Below, one piece after another: positions 23,641 to 31,026 of a stretch of DNA of 64,000 bases (positions are counted from its first letter, which is position 1; each line of letters starts with the position of its first letter). The stretch covers positions 375,993-439,992 of the forward strand of contig NZ_JAABOO010000003.1 in assembly GCF_010671605.1 (NCBI RefSeq), read 5' to 3'. The DNA comes from Leptobacterium flavescens (GTDB lineage Bacteria > Bacteroidota > Bacteroidia > Flavobacteriales > Flavobacteriaceae). The notes below the pieces were generated by a model that saw only the letters and a program-made list of their open reading frames with translations, made no database searches and was not told the origin of the DNA. The translations under genes and the position numbers were made by a program.

Positions 23641-23673
23641 CGCTTTAAAAACGTACGGTGTACGTTTTTAGCG
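23641..23673 (+). terminator. Candidate expression-platform terminator after the TPP riboswitch
   Basis: A long stem CGCT-TAAAAACGTAC, loop GGT, GTACGTTTTTA-GCG. The core ACGTAC/GTACGT hairpin is followed directly by five T, so folding could end transcription. It begins right after the aptamer. About 190 nt of leader with no other recognisable element follow before the gene. Confidence 0.5.
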
Positions 23674-23870
23674 AGGGGCCAGCCGATGCGTTGGCGATTT
23701 CCCGAAAATGCGTTTTTGGTCAATAGAGCGGAGAGTTTGTAAGAGATTAATTTTAACAAAGAATCATCGTATTTATGAACTCGCTATCTTCATTGGAAAT
23801 GTCAATAATTTAAATTACAACCTGATTAATAAAGAATAATAACCCCTTTTATTCGTAAAGAATTTTACGG

Positions 23871-26276
23871 ATGAAAAATAGATTTTTTCTGCTGCTGCTT
23901 GCTATTTGCAGCAATGTGCTTTCGGCACAGGAATTTGAAATAAGGGGAAGGGTCGCAGATCAGAACAATACTCCTCTGGCAAACGTAAATGTCCTTATTA
24001 AGGGAACCACTACCGGAACAAATACCGATACCAACGGAAATTATAATTTTTACCTCGAAAAAGAGAGCTATACGCTTGTCTTCAGTCATACTGGCTATGA
24101 AACCGTCGAGCGGAAAGTAGATCTTTTCCAGGATATGGTTCTCAATATCAGGATGAAAAAGAAAGTGGAGATCCTGGATGAGGTTTTGGTATCTGCAGTA
24201 AGGGCCAATGTACAATCGCCGGTAACCTTTTCAAATCTCTCCAAAGAGGAATTTGCTCCAAGGAACCTGGCGCAGGATATTCCATTTCTGGTAAATTTCC
24301 TTCCTTCGGTAGTTACGACCAGTGATGCCGGGGCAGGGATAGGATATACCGGGATCAGGGTCCGCGGAAGCGATGCAACCCGGGTAAATGTTACCATTAA
24401 CGGGATCCCTTACAACGATGCGGAATCGCAGGGAACCTTCTGGGTCAACCTTCCGGATTTTGCCTCTTCGGTAGAAAACCTGCAATTACAAAGAGGAGTG
24501 GGAACATCCACCAACGGAGCTGGAGCATTTGGAGCCAGCCTTAACCTGCTTACCGATGCGGTTTCGGATAAAGCCAGCGGAGAGATCTCCAATTCCTACG
24601 GAAGCTTTAATTCCAGAAAACATACTATAAAATTCAATACCGGAAAATTAAACGATCATATTTCACTGGCCGGAAGGCTTTCGCTTATCAAATCGGATGG
24701 ATATGTGGACCGTGCCTCATCAGATCTGAGATCGTATTTTCTTCAGGGTTCCTATGTGGACGACAATACCCTGATCAAAGCTTTGGTGTTCGGCGGACAG
24801 GAAATTACTTATCAGTCCTGGTTCGGAATAGATGAAGAAACATTAAGAACCAACCGGACTTTTAATCCGGCGGGGCAGCAGTTTGACGATGAAGGAAATC
24901 CCATAGGTTTTTACGAAGATCAGGTAGATAATTACAAACAGGATCATGCACAGTTATTGTGGAATGAAAGATGGAGCGATAACTGGAGTACCAATATCGC
25001 TTTGCACTATACCCTGGGAAGAGGCTTTTTTGAGGAGTATGTGGATTCTTTTGCCGATCCGGATGAAGCTTCTTTCGACTTTTTAGGTCTCACACCGATT
25101 ACTGTTGACGGAGAACTGGTGAATACCACAGATAATGTAAGGAGGCGATGGCTGGATAACGATTTTTACGGAACGACCTTCTCGGTAAACTACAAAGAGA
25201 ATGACGTAGATATAATTGTGGGAGGAGCCTGGAACAGGTATATAGGCGATCATTTCGGAGAGATCATCTGGGCCAGATTTGCCGGGAATACGGAACCCTT
25301 CGACAGGCTTTATGAGAGCACTTCCTTTAAAACCGATTTTAATCTTTACGGGAAAATCACATATGACCTTTCCGATAAGATCGTACTCTTCGGAGACCTG
25401 CAGTGGAGAAATGTAAATTATGAGGCAGACGGGGAATTATTGGGAAGAGTGCCTTTTAGTGTAGATGACAGCTTTGATTTTTTCAACCCCAAGGCGGGGA
25501 TCACCTATCGCCTGAACAGTGCCAATAATATCTATTTTTCCTATGCACGTGCCAATAGGGAGCCCAATCGTTCCGACTATGAGAACGGAAACCCGAAGCC
25601 GGAGAAGCTAAACGATTTTGAATTGGGATGGCGTTACAGAAGCCCGAATGTAAAGGTTAATACCAATGTGTACTACCTGAGGTTTAAGGATCAGCTGGTA
25701 CTTACGGGGGAACTGGATAATTCCGGATTCCCGCTCAGGGAGAACAGCGGAGATAGTTTCCGTTTAGGACTGGAAATAGATGCAGCTATCCGTATCTCCG
25801 ATAAATGGGACCTAAGACCCAATGTGGCATTGAGCACCAATAAGAATATCGATTTTATCTTTGAGAGAGACGGTGTCCTGGAAAACCTCGGGAATACCAA
25901 TATCTCATTCTCTCCGGGCATCATTGCCGGAAATACTATCAATTTCAGACCTGTGGAGAATCTGCAATTCTCTTTCCTGTCTAAGTTCGTGGGAGAGCAA
26001 TATCTGGGGAATATCGATGCGGAAACTTCCAAGCTCGACAGTTATTTTGTGAATGACCTCAATGTACAGTATGAAATAAAGACCAATAGCATTTTTAAAT
26101 CCATCATCTTTAATGCTCTGATCAACAACATTTTTGATGAGGAATATGTTTCTAACGGTTTCTATTTCACTTTTGATGTGGATAATCCAGACGGAACCCG
26201 TACTACTTTAGACGGTGCAGGCTTTTACCCTCAGGCCGGGATCAACTTCCTTGCAGGAGTGACTTTGAAGTTTTAG
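23871..26276 (+). CDS. TonB-dependent receptor, probably for thiamine
   Basis: An 801-aa outer-membrane receptor: signal peptide (about 1-19, ending LSAQ), CarboxypepD_reg-like domain (about 20-105: RGRVADQNNTPLANVNVLIK), plug (IRVRGSDATRVNVTINGIPY, GVGTSTNGAGAFGASLNL), then a 22-strand-type barrel ending in an aromatic residue (AGVTLKF). The TPP riboswitch in its leader is strong evidence that the substrate is thiamine or a phosphate ester of it, as for the Omr1-type receptors of Bacteroides. It is transcribed alone; the inner-membrane step may be the PnuC protein at 16389. Confidence 0.9.
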   Translation: MKNRFFLLLLAICSNVLSAQEFEIRGRVADQNNTPLANVNVLIKGTTTGTNTDTNGNYNFYLEKESYTLVFSHTGYETVERKVDLFQDMVLNIRMKKKVEILDEVLVSAVRANVQSPVTFSNLSKEEFAPRNLAQDIPFLVNFLPSVVTTSDAGAGIGYTGIRVRGSDATRVNVTINGIPYNDAESQGTFWVNLPDFASSVENLQLQRGVGTSTNGAGAFGASLNLLTDAVSDKASGEISNSYGSFNSRKHTIKFNTGKLNDHISLAGRLSLIKSDGYVDRASSDLRSYFLQGSYVDDNTLIKALVFGGQEITYQSWFGIDEETLRTNRTFNPAGQQFDDEGNPIGFYEDQVDNYKQDHAQLLWNERWSDNWSTNIALHYTLGRGFFEEYVDSFADPDEASFDFLGLTPITVDGELVNTTDNVRRRWLDNDFYGTTFSVNYKENDVDIIVGGAWNRYIGDHFGEIIWARFAGNTEPFDRLYESTSFKTDFNLYGKITYDLSDKIVLFGDLQWRNVNYEADGELLGRVPFSVDDSFDFFNPKAGITYRLNSANNIYFSYARANREPNRSDYENGNPKPEKLNDFELGWRYRSPNVKVNTNVYYLRFKDQLVLTGELDNSGFPLRENSGDSFRLGLEIDAAIRISDKWDLRPNVALSTNKNIDFIFERDGVLENLGNTNISFSPGIIAGNTINFRPVENLQFSFLSKFVGEQYLGNIDAETSKLDSYFVNDLNVQYEIKTNSIFKSIIFNALINNIFDEEYVSNGFYFTFDVDNPDGTRTTLDGAGFYPQAGINFLAGVTLKF

Positions 26277-26277
26277 G

Positions 26278-26507
26278 TGTTGGTTGTTAGTTTTTAGTTG
26301 ATAGTTGTTAGTTTTTAACTATTAGTATTGTCCCCTTGAGGGGACCGCAGGGGTGTTACTCTTTCACAAATGTTTCGGGGTATTGGAATTTGGTACTTGG
26401 AATTTGGAATTCAACCAGTCATCGCGAGTACAGCGAAGCGATCCCCTTAAAACATATAAAACCTCCTCCCGTCATCCTGAGCGCAGTCGAAGGACAGGGA
26501 GGAGTGA
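26278..26507. repeat. Mosaic island of dispersed repeats
   Basis: A gene-free stretch with GTTGTTAGTTTTT-type boxes, TCCCCTTGAGGGGACCGCAG (from 26330), TTGGAATTTGG boxes, a GTCATCGCGAG/GCGAAGCGATCC element (26419-26446) and GTCATCCTGAGCGCAGTCGA (from 26471). All of these families have relatives at 1235, 13021 or 59105. Confidence 0.55.
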
Positions 26508-26519
26508 ATTCTTTAACTG

Positions 26520-26963
26520 CTAATTCGAGATAATAACAATATTGTCATTTACCCTGGTACGGTAGTTCAGCAAGCCGAACCTTCTTTCGTTTCCGGGGGT
26601 CTCGGTAAGTAACTGCCCGTTAAACAAGCTGTATTCGAAATCGTCGCAGGGGCATACTGCCATAGTACCACCCTGAATATTCATGGTAGAACAACCGCTG
26701 GGCGCCTGGTTAGGACAACTGGCTTCCCATGCCAGGAAATTCCCGAAACCGGTGTTGATTACAAAAACACCGCGTATTCCTACTCCCTGATTCCCTATAT
26801 AAACAGCATTTCCCGTAGTGTTGAGACTGCTGTATAAAGGAAGGTTAAGATTTACTTCAAAACTAAAGTTCACTTCTCTTAAAAATGGATTTCTGTCTGT
26901 AGAATCTCCACTGCATGATAACACGGCTGCAAGCACAAAAACCATTAAGAATTTTTTCATCAT
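26520..26963 (-). CDS. Lipoprotein with degenerate Rieske-like domain
   Basis: A 147-aa protein with a lipoprotein signal (hydrophobic stretch, then LSCS, Cys at about 17). The C-terminal half has the spacing and flanks of a Rieske [2Fe-2S] domain: WEASCPNQAP at the first ligand loop and MAVCPCDDFEYSLFNG at the second. In true Rieske proteins these read C-x-H and C-P-C-H; here both histidines are replaced, by Asn and Asp. It therefore probably cannot hold a normal Rieske cluster. Single gene flanked by a repeat island. Confidence 0.65.
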   Translation of the reverse strand: MMKKFLMVFVLAAVLSCSGDSTDRNPFLREVNFSFEVNLNLPLYSSLNTTGNAVYIGNQGVGIRGVFVINTGFGNFLAWEASCPNQAPSGCSTMNIQGGTMAVCPCDDFEYSLFNGQLLTETPGNERRFGLLNYRTRVNDNIVIISN

Positions 26964-27016
26964 TTTTTACTTTTTAATGCAATTTACAACAAAACTATGT
27001 TGTATAAAAAATTTGT

Positions 27017-27024
27017 ATATTTGT
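27017..27024 (+). promoter_or_regulatory. Bacteroidota -7 box of greA
   Basis: TATATTTG, exact TAnnTTTG match, with a TTG at 27001; 51 nt before the greA start codon. Confidence 0.45.
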
Positions 27025-27029
27025 TATAA

Positions 27030-27056
27030 ATCCTCTCTTAGAGGGGATTTTTTGTA
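27030..27056 (+). terminator. Terminator-like hairpin inside the greA leader
   Basis: AATCC-CTC/AG-GGATT stem around TTAG followed by six T, between the -7 box and the ATG. No plus-strand gene lies upstream that it could serve. Confidence 0.45.
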
Positions 27057-27074
27057 TTTATAAACGATGAAGTT

Positions 27075-27551
27075 ATGAGTAACGTATCTTATTACACGGC
27101 GGAAGGATTAAAAAAATTAAGGGACGAGTTAAATCAGCTTAAAGATATAGAAAGACCAAAGGCTTCGCAAGCGATAGCGGAAGCAAGGGATAAAGGTGAT
27201 TTATCGGAGAATGCCGAGTATGACGCGGCCAAGGAAGCTCAGGGACTTCTGGAAATGAAGATATCCAAATTAGAAGAAACCCTGGCCAATGCCAGACTAA
27301 TAGACGAATCTCAATTAGATACCTCCAAAGTATTGGTGTTATCTACAGTTAAAATAAAGAATCAAACCAACGGAATGGAGATGAAATATACCCTGGTGGC
27401 AGAAAGTGAAGCCGACCTGAAAACGGGTAAGATCTCTGTTAGTTCCCCCATAGGGAAAGGCCTTCTGGGAAAATCGGTAGGAGATATTGCCGAGATAAGT
27501 GTACCTAACGGAACCTTGAAGTTTGAGATCATGGACATCACCAGAGAGTAA
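27075..27551 (+). CDS. greA: Transcription elongation factor GreA
   Basis: A 158-aa cytosolic factor that inserts a coiled coil into the secondary channel of RNA polymerase and stimulates cleavage of backtracked RNA. The N-terminal coiled coil (ARDKGDLSENAEYDAAKEAQ) carries the tip acidic residues needed for cleavage, and the C-terminal FKBP-like domain ends SPIGKGLLGKSVGDIAEISV. Length is exactly typical. Followed by its own terminator; the hairpin in its leader may attenuate its expression. Confidence 0.97.
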   Translation: MSNVSYYTAEGLKKLRDELNQLKDIERPKASQAIAEARDKGDLSENAEYDAAKEAQGLLEMKISKLEETLANARLIDESQLDTSKVLVLSTVKIKNQTNGMEMKYTLVAESEADLKTGKISVSSPIGKGLLGKSVGDIAEISVPNGTLKFEIMDITRE

Positions 27552-27571
27552 AAGAATTGTTTTATATAGTA

Positions 27572-27608
27572 GTCCTTTCTGTTTTTTGATGGAAAGGATT
27601 TTTTTATT
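27572..27608 (+). terminator. Intrinsic terminator of greA
   Basis: TCCTTTC ... GAAAGGA with a T-rich loop, followed by eight T. Confidence 0.7.
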
Positions 27609-27645
27609 CGGTAATTTTATAGTCTAATATTTAAGTTAAAAGCTC

Positions 27646-28038
27646 ATGGCAAGTATATTTACAAAGATCGTTAACGGAGAGATCCCTTCCTATAAAATTG
27701 CAGAAGACGAACATTTTTTTGCATTCCTGGATATCAATCCCAATGCAAAAGGACACACCCTGTGTATTCCGAAGAAAGAAGTGGATAAGATCTTCGATCT
27801 GGATGAAGAACTTTATGCAGGACTGATGAGTTTTTCAAGAAAAGTGGCTCATGCTCTTGAGAAATCGGTAGCCTGCAAAAGGGTTGGAGTAGCTGTAGTA
27901 GGCCTGGAAGTTCCGCATGTACATGTGCATCTCATCCCCTTAAACGATATGAAGGAGATGACCTTTCAGCACAAAGTGAAGCTTTCCCCGGAAGAATTTG
28001 AGGAGACCGCTTCTGCGATCAGATCCCATCTTAAATAA
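27646..28038 (+). CDS. HIT family nucleotide hydrolase
   Basis: A 130-aa Hint-type purine-nucleoside phosphoramidase-like protein. It begins ASIFTKIVNGEIPSYKIAED and has the catalytic histidine triad HVHVHLIP near residue 88. Such proteins cleave AMP-amino or AMP-lysine bonds in vitro; the cellular role in bacteria is unclear. It overlaps the convergent membrane protein gene by 8 nt. Confidence 0.93.
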   Translation: MASIFTKIVNGEIPSYKIAEDEHFFAFLDINPNAKGHTLCIPKKEVDKIFDLDEELYAGLMSFSRKVAHALEKSVACKRVGVAVVGLEVPHVHVHLIPLNDMKEMTFQHKVKLSPEEFEETASAIRSHLK

Positions 28039-28393
28039 TTTCTTTATACCACAAAAAGAACATAGTCCCTGCAAGGGCAATGATCGTTAAGGTTGTGATA
28101 TAAAAGAAAGAGGTAAAGCGCAAAGAAGGTTTTTTGGGCTCTACCATCTTATTGTAATAGTCAAAAACCCGTTCAATATCATCTGTCCAGTCTACCGGAT
28201 AGATCACAGAACTGCATTTTCTACACTGTATGGTCTTGACCAGATTGCGGGTTACTTTTATAAAAAAACGGTTTTTAATTAATTTTTGATGGACCAGTAG
28301 CACCAGATCTTCATTAGAATAGCAGACCGGGCAATTATTGGTCAGTTCGGCTTCTTTAATAAGCACTAGTTTTTCTTTTGAGGCAGCCATCAT
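28031..28393 (-). CDS. Zinc-ribbon-like protein with C-terminal membrane anchor
   Basis: A 120-aa protein with two CxxC pairs (NCPVC near residue 20 and QCRKC near residue 57) that could bind zinc, and one hydrophobic segment at the C-terminus (about 95-115). It starts at the tandem ATG at 28393/28390. It lies 16 nt downstream of the histidine kinase gene on the same strand, so it is probably co-transcribed. No function can be assigned. Confidence 0.6.
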   Translation of the reverse strand: MMAASKEKLVLIKEAELTNNCPVCYSNEDLVLLVHQKLIKNRFFIKVTRNLVKTIQCRKCSSVIYPVDWTDDIERVFDYYNKMVEPKKPSLRFTSFFYITTLTIIALAGTMFFLWYKEII

Positions 28394-28409
28394 GTTGATT
28401 TTTAAAACA

Positions 28410-29558
28410 TTAAGTTACAACTTTTAATGAAATTTGCATAGTAGTTCCTTTCCGGGAAGAGGAATGTACTTTTACCTTTCCCTTGTGATAGTCTTCAACG
28501 ATTCTCTTAACCAGCGACAGACCGAGACCCCAGCCTCTTTTCTTGGTGGTGAACCCGGGCTCGAAAATGATCTGGTGGTTGTTCCACGGGATCCCTTTAC
28601 CCGTATCGGTAACCCTGATCTTTGCAAAGCCTCCGCCTGAGGAGACATCTACAGAAAGAGTTCCTTTCCCTTTCATGGCGTCTATACCGTTTACCACGAG
28701 ATTCTCAATGGTCCAGCTGAACAATTGAGCATTCAGGTCGGCATAGATTGGTTTTTCAGGAGCTGTAAAATTAAACTGAACCAGTTTAGAGCTTCGGGTC
28801 TTCAGATAATCGTAAGCATCTCTTGTTTGTTCAATAACATCCATTTTCTCCAGAATAGTTGCAGAACCGATCTTGGAAAAACGATCGGCAATTACCTGCA
28901 GCCGGTCGATATCCTTTTCGATCTCCTCCACAATGGCCTGATCTACCTTTTCGGTCTTCAGGATCTCTGCCCATCCGAGTAAAGAAGATAAAGGTGTACC
29001 GATCTGATGTGCAGTTTCCTTGGCCATCCCTGCCCATAATTTATTCTGCTCCATAACGGTAGAGGCACGGTAAAAGAAATAAACCACTCCGCTAAAGAGG
29101 ATAATGATGAGTAAAAGTGCCAGAGGATAGTACTTTAATTTGTTAAGCAGGCTGGAATTACCGTAGTACAGAGTAGCAAGCACCTCTCCGTCATGCATTA
29201 TTTCGATGGGAGTGTTCACACCCGAAAACTGACGGATCTTCCTTTGGATAAAAATACTGTCGTTCACATTCTCATCATCCCCGAAGTTACTGGTAAAAAT
29301 ATTTCCTTCAATATTTACCAGGATCATAGGATTAGAGGTGTTGGAAGCTATGATCTCAAGCGGTAACTGCATTTCCGTATTACCCGAAGCTGTGCTCAGG
29401 GTTCGCTGAGCGGATGCCCATACCTGCATTTTCGTCCTTTCTTCATCCTTGAACTTCTGAAAAAAAGAATAGGTATTCCATAAGATAAGTGAAACGATAA
29501 AAAAGGAAGCCACGATCAATATCCAGCGAATAATATTTTTTTGTTTGCTAAAAGACAT
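28410..29558 (-). CDS. Sensor histidine kinase
   Basis: A 382-aa membrane kinase with TM segments at about 10-28 and 143-163 around a ~115-residue periplasmic domain. The phosphoacceptor box is AKETAHQIGTPLSSLLGWAE, a variant H-box, and the ATPase core has N-box LVVNGIDAMKG, G1 VTDTGKGIP and GLGLSLVKRIVEDYHKGKV. The short H-box and NGIDAM sequence are typical of a Bacteroidota kinase group. No response regulator gene is adjacent, so it is an orphan here. Confidence 0.9.
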   Translation of the reverse strand: MSFSKQKNIIRWILIVASFFIVSLILWNTYSFFQKFKDEERTKMQVWASAQRTLSTASGNTEMQLPLEIIASNTSNPMILVNIEGNIFTSNFGDDENVNDSIFIQRKIRQFSGVNTPIEIMHDGEVLATLYYGNSSLLNKLKYYPLALLLIIILFSGVVYFFYRASTVMEQNKLWAGMAKETAHQIGTPLSSLLGWAEILKTEKVDQAIVEEIEKDIDRLQVIADRFSKIGSATILEKMDVIEQTRDAYDYLKTRSSKLVQFNFTAPEKPIYADLNAQLFSWTIENLVVNGIDAMKGKGTLSVDVSSGGGFAKIRVTDTGKGIPWNNHQIIFEPGFTTKKRGWGLGLSLVKRIVEDYHKGKVKVHSSSRKGTTMQISLKVVT

Positions 29559-29650
29559 TAAGAAAATGGTTGTTAGTTTAAATATAAGGTAAAAGCTTTA
29601 AAAATATTGTTCTGTTACTAAAATCATTTTTTAAGCTCTCTTACTTTAGC

Positions 29651-29658
29651 TACTTTTG
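29651..29658 (+). promoter_or_regulatory. Bacteroidota -7 box of the flavin reductase gene
   Basis: TACTTTTG, exact match, 22 nt before the ATG at 29680. Its position rules out the upstream TTG start. Confidence 0.55.
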
Positions 29659-29679
29659 TCAAAACAATTATTCAGGAAA

Positions 29680-30552
29680 ATGGTATCAATTAGTCCGTCC
29701 GAAATTCCTACAGCAAAATTACATGGGTATTTACTTGGCGCAGTGGCTCCAAGGCCCATCGCCTTTGCCAGTACTATAGACGAGAACGGAAACCCCAACC
29801 TGTCTCCCTTTAGCTTTTTTAATGTGTTTAGCTCAAAACCTCCTATGATGATCTTTTCACCAAACAGGAGGGTACGGGACAATACCACCAAGCACACCCT
29901 GGAAAATGCTAAAAAAACAAAGGAAGTGGTCATCAATGTGGTGAATTACGATATTGTTCATCAGATGTCGCTGTCCAGTACGGAATATCCGGAAGGGGTA
30001 AATGAGTTTAAAAAAGCTGGGCTTAGCATGCTGGAATCGGAGTTGGTAAAACCTTTCAGGGTTGCTGAATCTCCGGTACAGTTTGAGTGTAAGGTAAGAG
30101 AGGTTATCGAACTCGGACAGGAAGGAGGAGCAGGCAACCTGATCCTTTGCGAAGTACTTAAACTTCATATTAAGGAAGAGATCCTGGATGAAGAAGGGAA
30201 AATAGACCAGCATAAGATAGACCTGGTAAGCCGTATGGGCGGAAACTGGTACGGACGCTCCAATGTAGGCCTGTTTGAAGTGCCTAAACCCATATCTACT
30301 CTGGGGATCGGTGTAGATCAGATCCCGGCACATATCAGGTTGAGTAAGGTACTTACCGGAAACGACCTGGGAAGGCTTGGAAATATAGAGGTCCTGCCCA
30401 GTACGGAGGAGATTGAGGAATTTGTGGGGAATTCTATCGAAGTAAAAGCAGTTTTAAGTGCCGATGATGAAATTAAGCTTCATCAGAAAGCACAGGAATT
30501 TATAAATAAAAATGACGTACTTTCGGCGTGGAAAGTACTTTTAGCTAAATAA
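29680..30552 (+). CDS. Flavin reductase family protein
   Basis: A 290-aa FMN-binding split-barrel protein. The family motif appears as YLLGAVAPRPIAFASTID, followed by NLSPFSFFNVFSSKPPMMIF, which forms the flavin and NAD(P)H site. I start at the ATG at 29680, because the -7 box at 29651-29658 places transcription start after the TTG at 29656. The last ~80 residues are an extension beyond the core barrel. It probably reduces free flavin or acts on a flavin-bound substrate; no partner oxygenase is nearby. It lies 3 nt before the DUF3127 gene. Confidence 0.88.
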   Translation: MVSISPSEIPTAKLHGYLLGAVAPRPIAFASTIDENGNPNLSPFSFFNVFSSKPPMMIFSPNRRVRDNTTKHTLENAKKTKEVVINVVNYDIVHQMSLSSTEYPEGVNEFKKAGLSMLESELVKPFRVAESPVQFECKVREVIELGQEGGAGNLILCEVLKLHIKEEILDEEGKIDQHKIDLVSRMGGNWYGRSNVGLFEVPKPISTLGIGVDQIPAHIRLSKVLTGNDLGRLGNIEVLPSTEEIEEFVGNSIEVKAVLSADDEIKLHQKAQEFINKNDVLSAWKVLLAK

Positions 30553-30555
30553 TTT

Positions 30556-30930
30556 ATGGAAATACAAGGAAAGATCAAGCAGATTGATGAGACCAAAACA
30601 TTTGGGAACAACGGTTTCAGGAAAAGAGAAATGGTAATTACCACCGAAGAGCAGTATCCGCAGCACATCCTGGTTGAGTTTGTTCAGGACAAATGCGATA
30701 TGCTGAATAATTTTCAGGTAGGACAGGGAGTGAAAGTAAGTATTAATTTAAGAGGAAGAGAATGGGTAAACCCTCAGGGGGAGACCAAGTACTTTAACTC
30801 TATACAGGGTTGGAGGATAGAAAACCTTCAGGAGGAAGCTCCTCAGGGAATGCCACCTGTACCTCCAATGGATGCTTTTGAGCCTGCCAAGGATTTTAAT
30901 GAGGAAGAACACGACGACCTGCCGTTCTAG
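30556..30930 (+). CDS. DUF3127 OB-fold-like protein with SSB-type tail
   Basis: A 124-aa protein of the DUF3127 family, frequent in Bacteroidota. The first ~95 residues form an OB-fold-like strand pattern (MEIQGKIKQIDETKTFGNNG, KREMVITTEEQYPQHILVEF). A proline-rich linker leads to an acidic C-terminus ending DDLPF, very like the DDDIPF tip by which single-stranded DNA-binding proteins recruit partners. It follows the flavin reductase gene by 3 nt and has its own terminator. Nucleic-acid binding is inferred. Confidence 0.75.
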   Translation: MEIQGKIKQIDETKTFGNNGFRKREMVITTEEQYPQHILVEFVQDKCDMLNNFQVGQGVKVSINLRGREWVNPQGETKYFNSIQGWRIENLQEEAPQGMPPVPPMDAFEPAKDFNEEEHDDLPF

Positions 30931-30959
30931 ACGCAGTGAATGATACGAAAATAACAGAG

Positions 30960-30990
30960 GAGAGGCTTTAACAGCCTCTCTTTTCTTTTT
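30960..30990 (+). terminator. Intrinsic terminator after the DUF3127 gene
   Basis: GAGAGGCT, loop TTAAC, AGCCTCTC, then TTTTCTTTTT. Confidence 0.8.
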
Positions 30991-31026
30991 AAGCGAATTT
31001 GTACTAAATTCAGGCAAAAAATTAGA

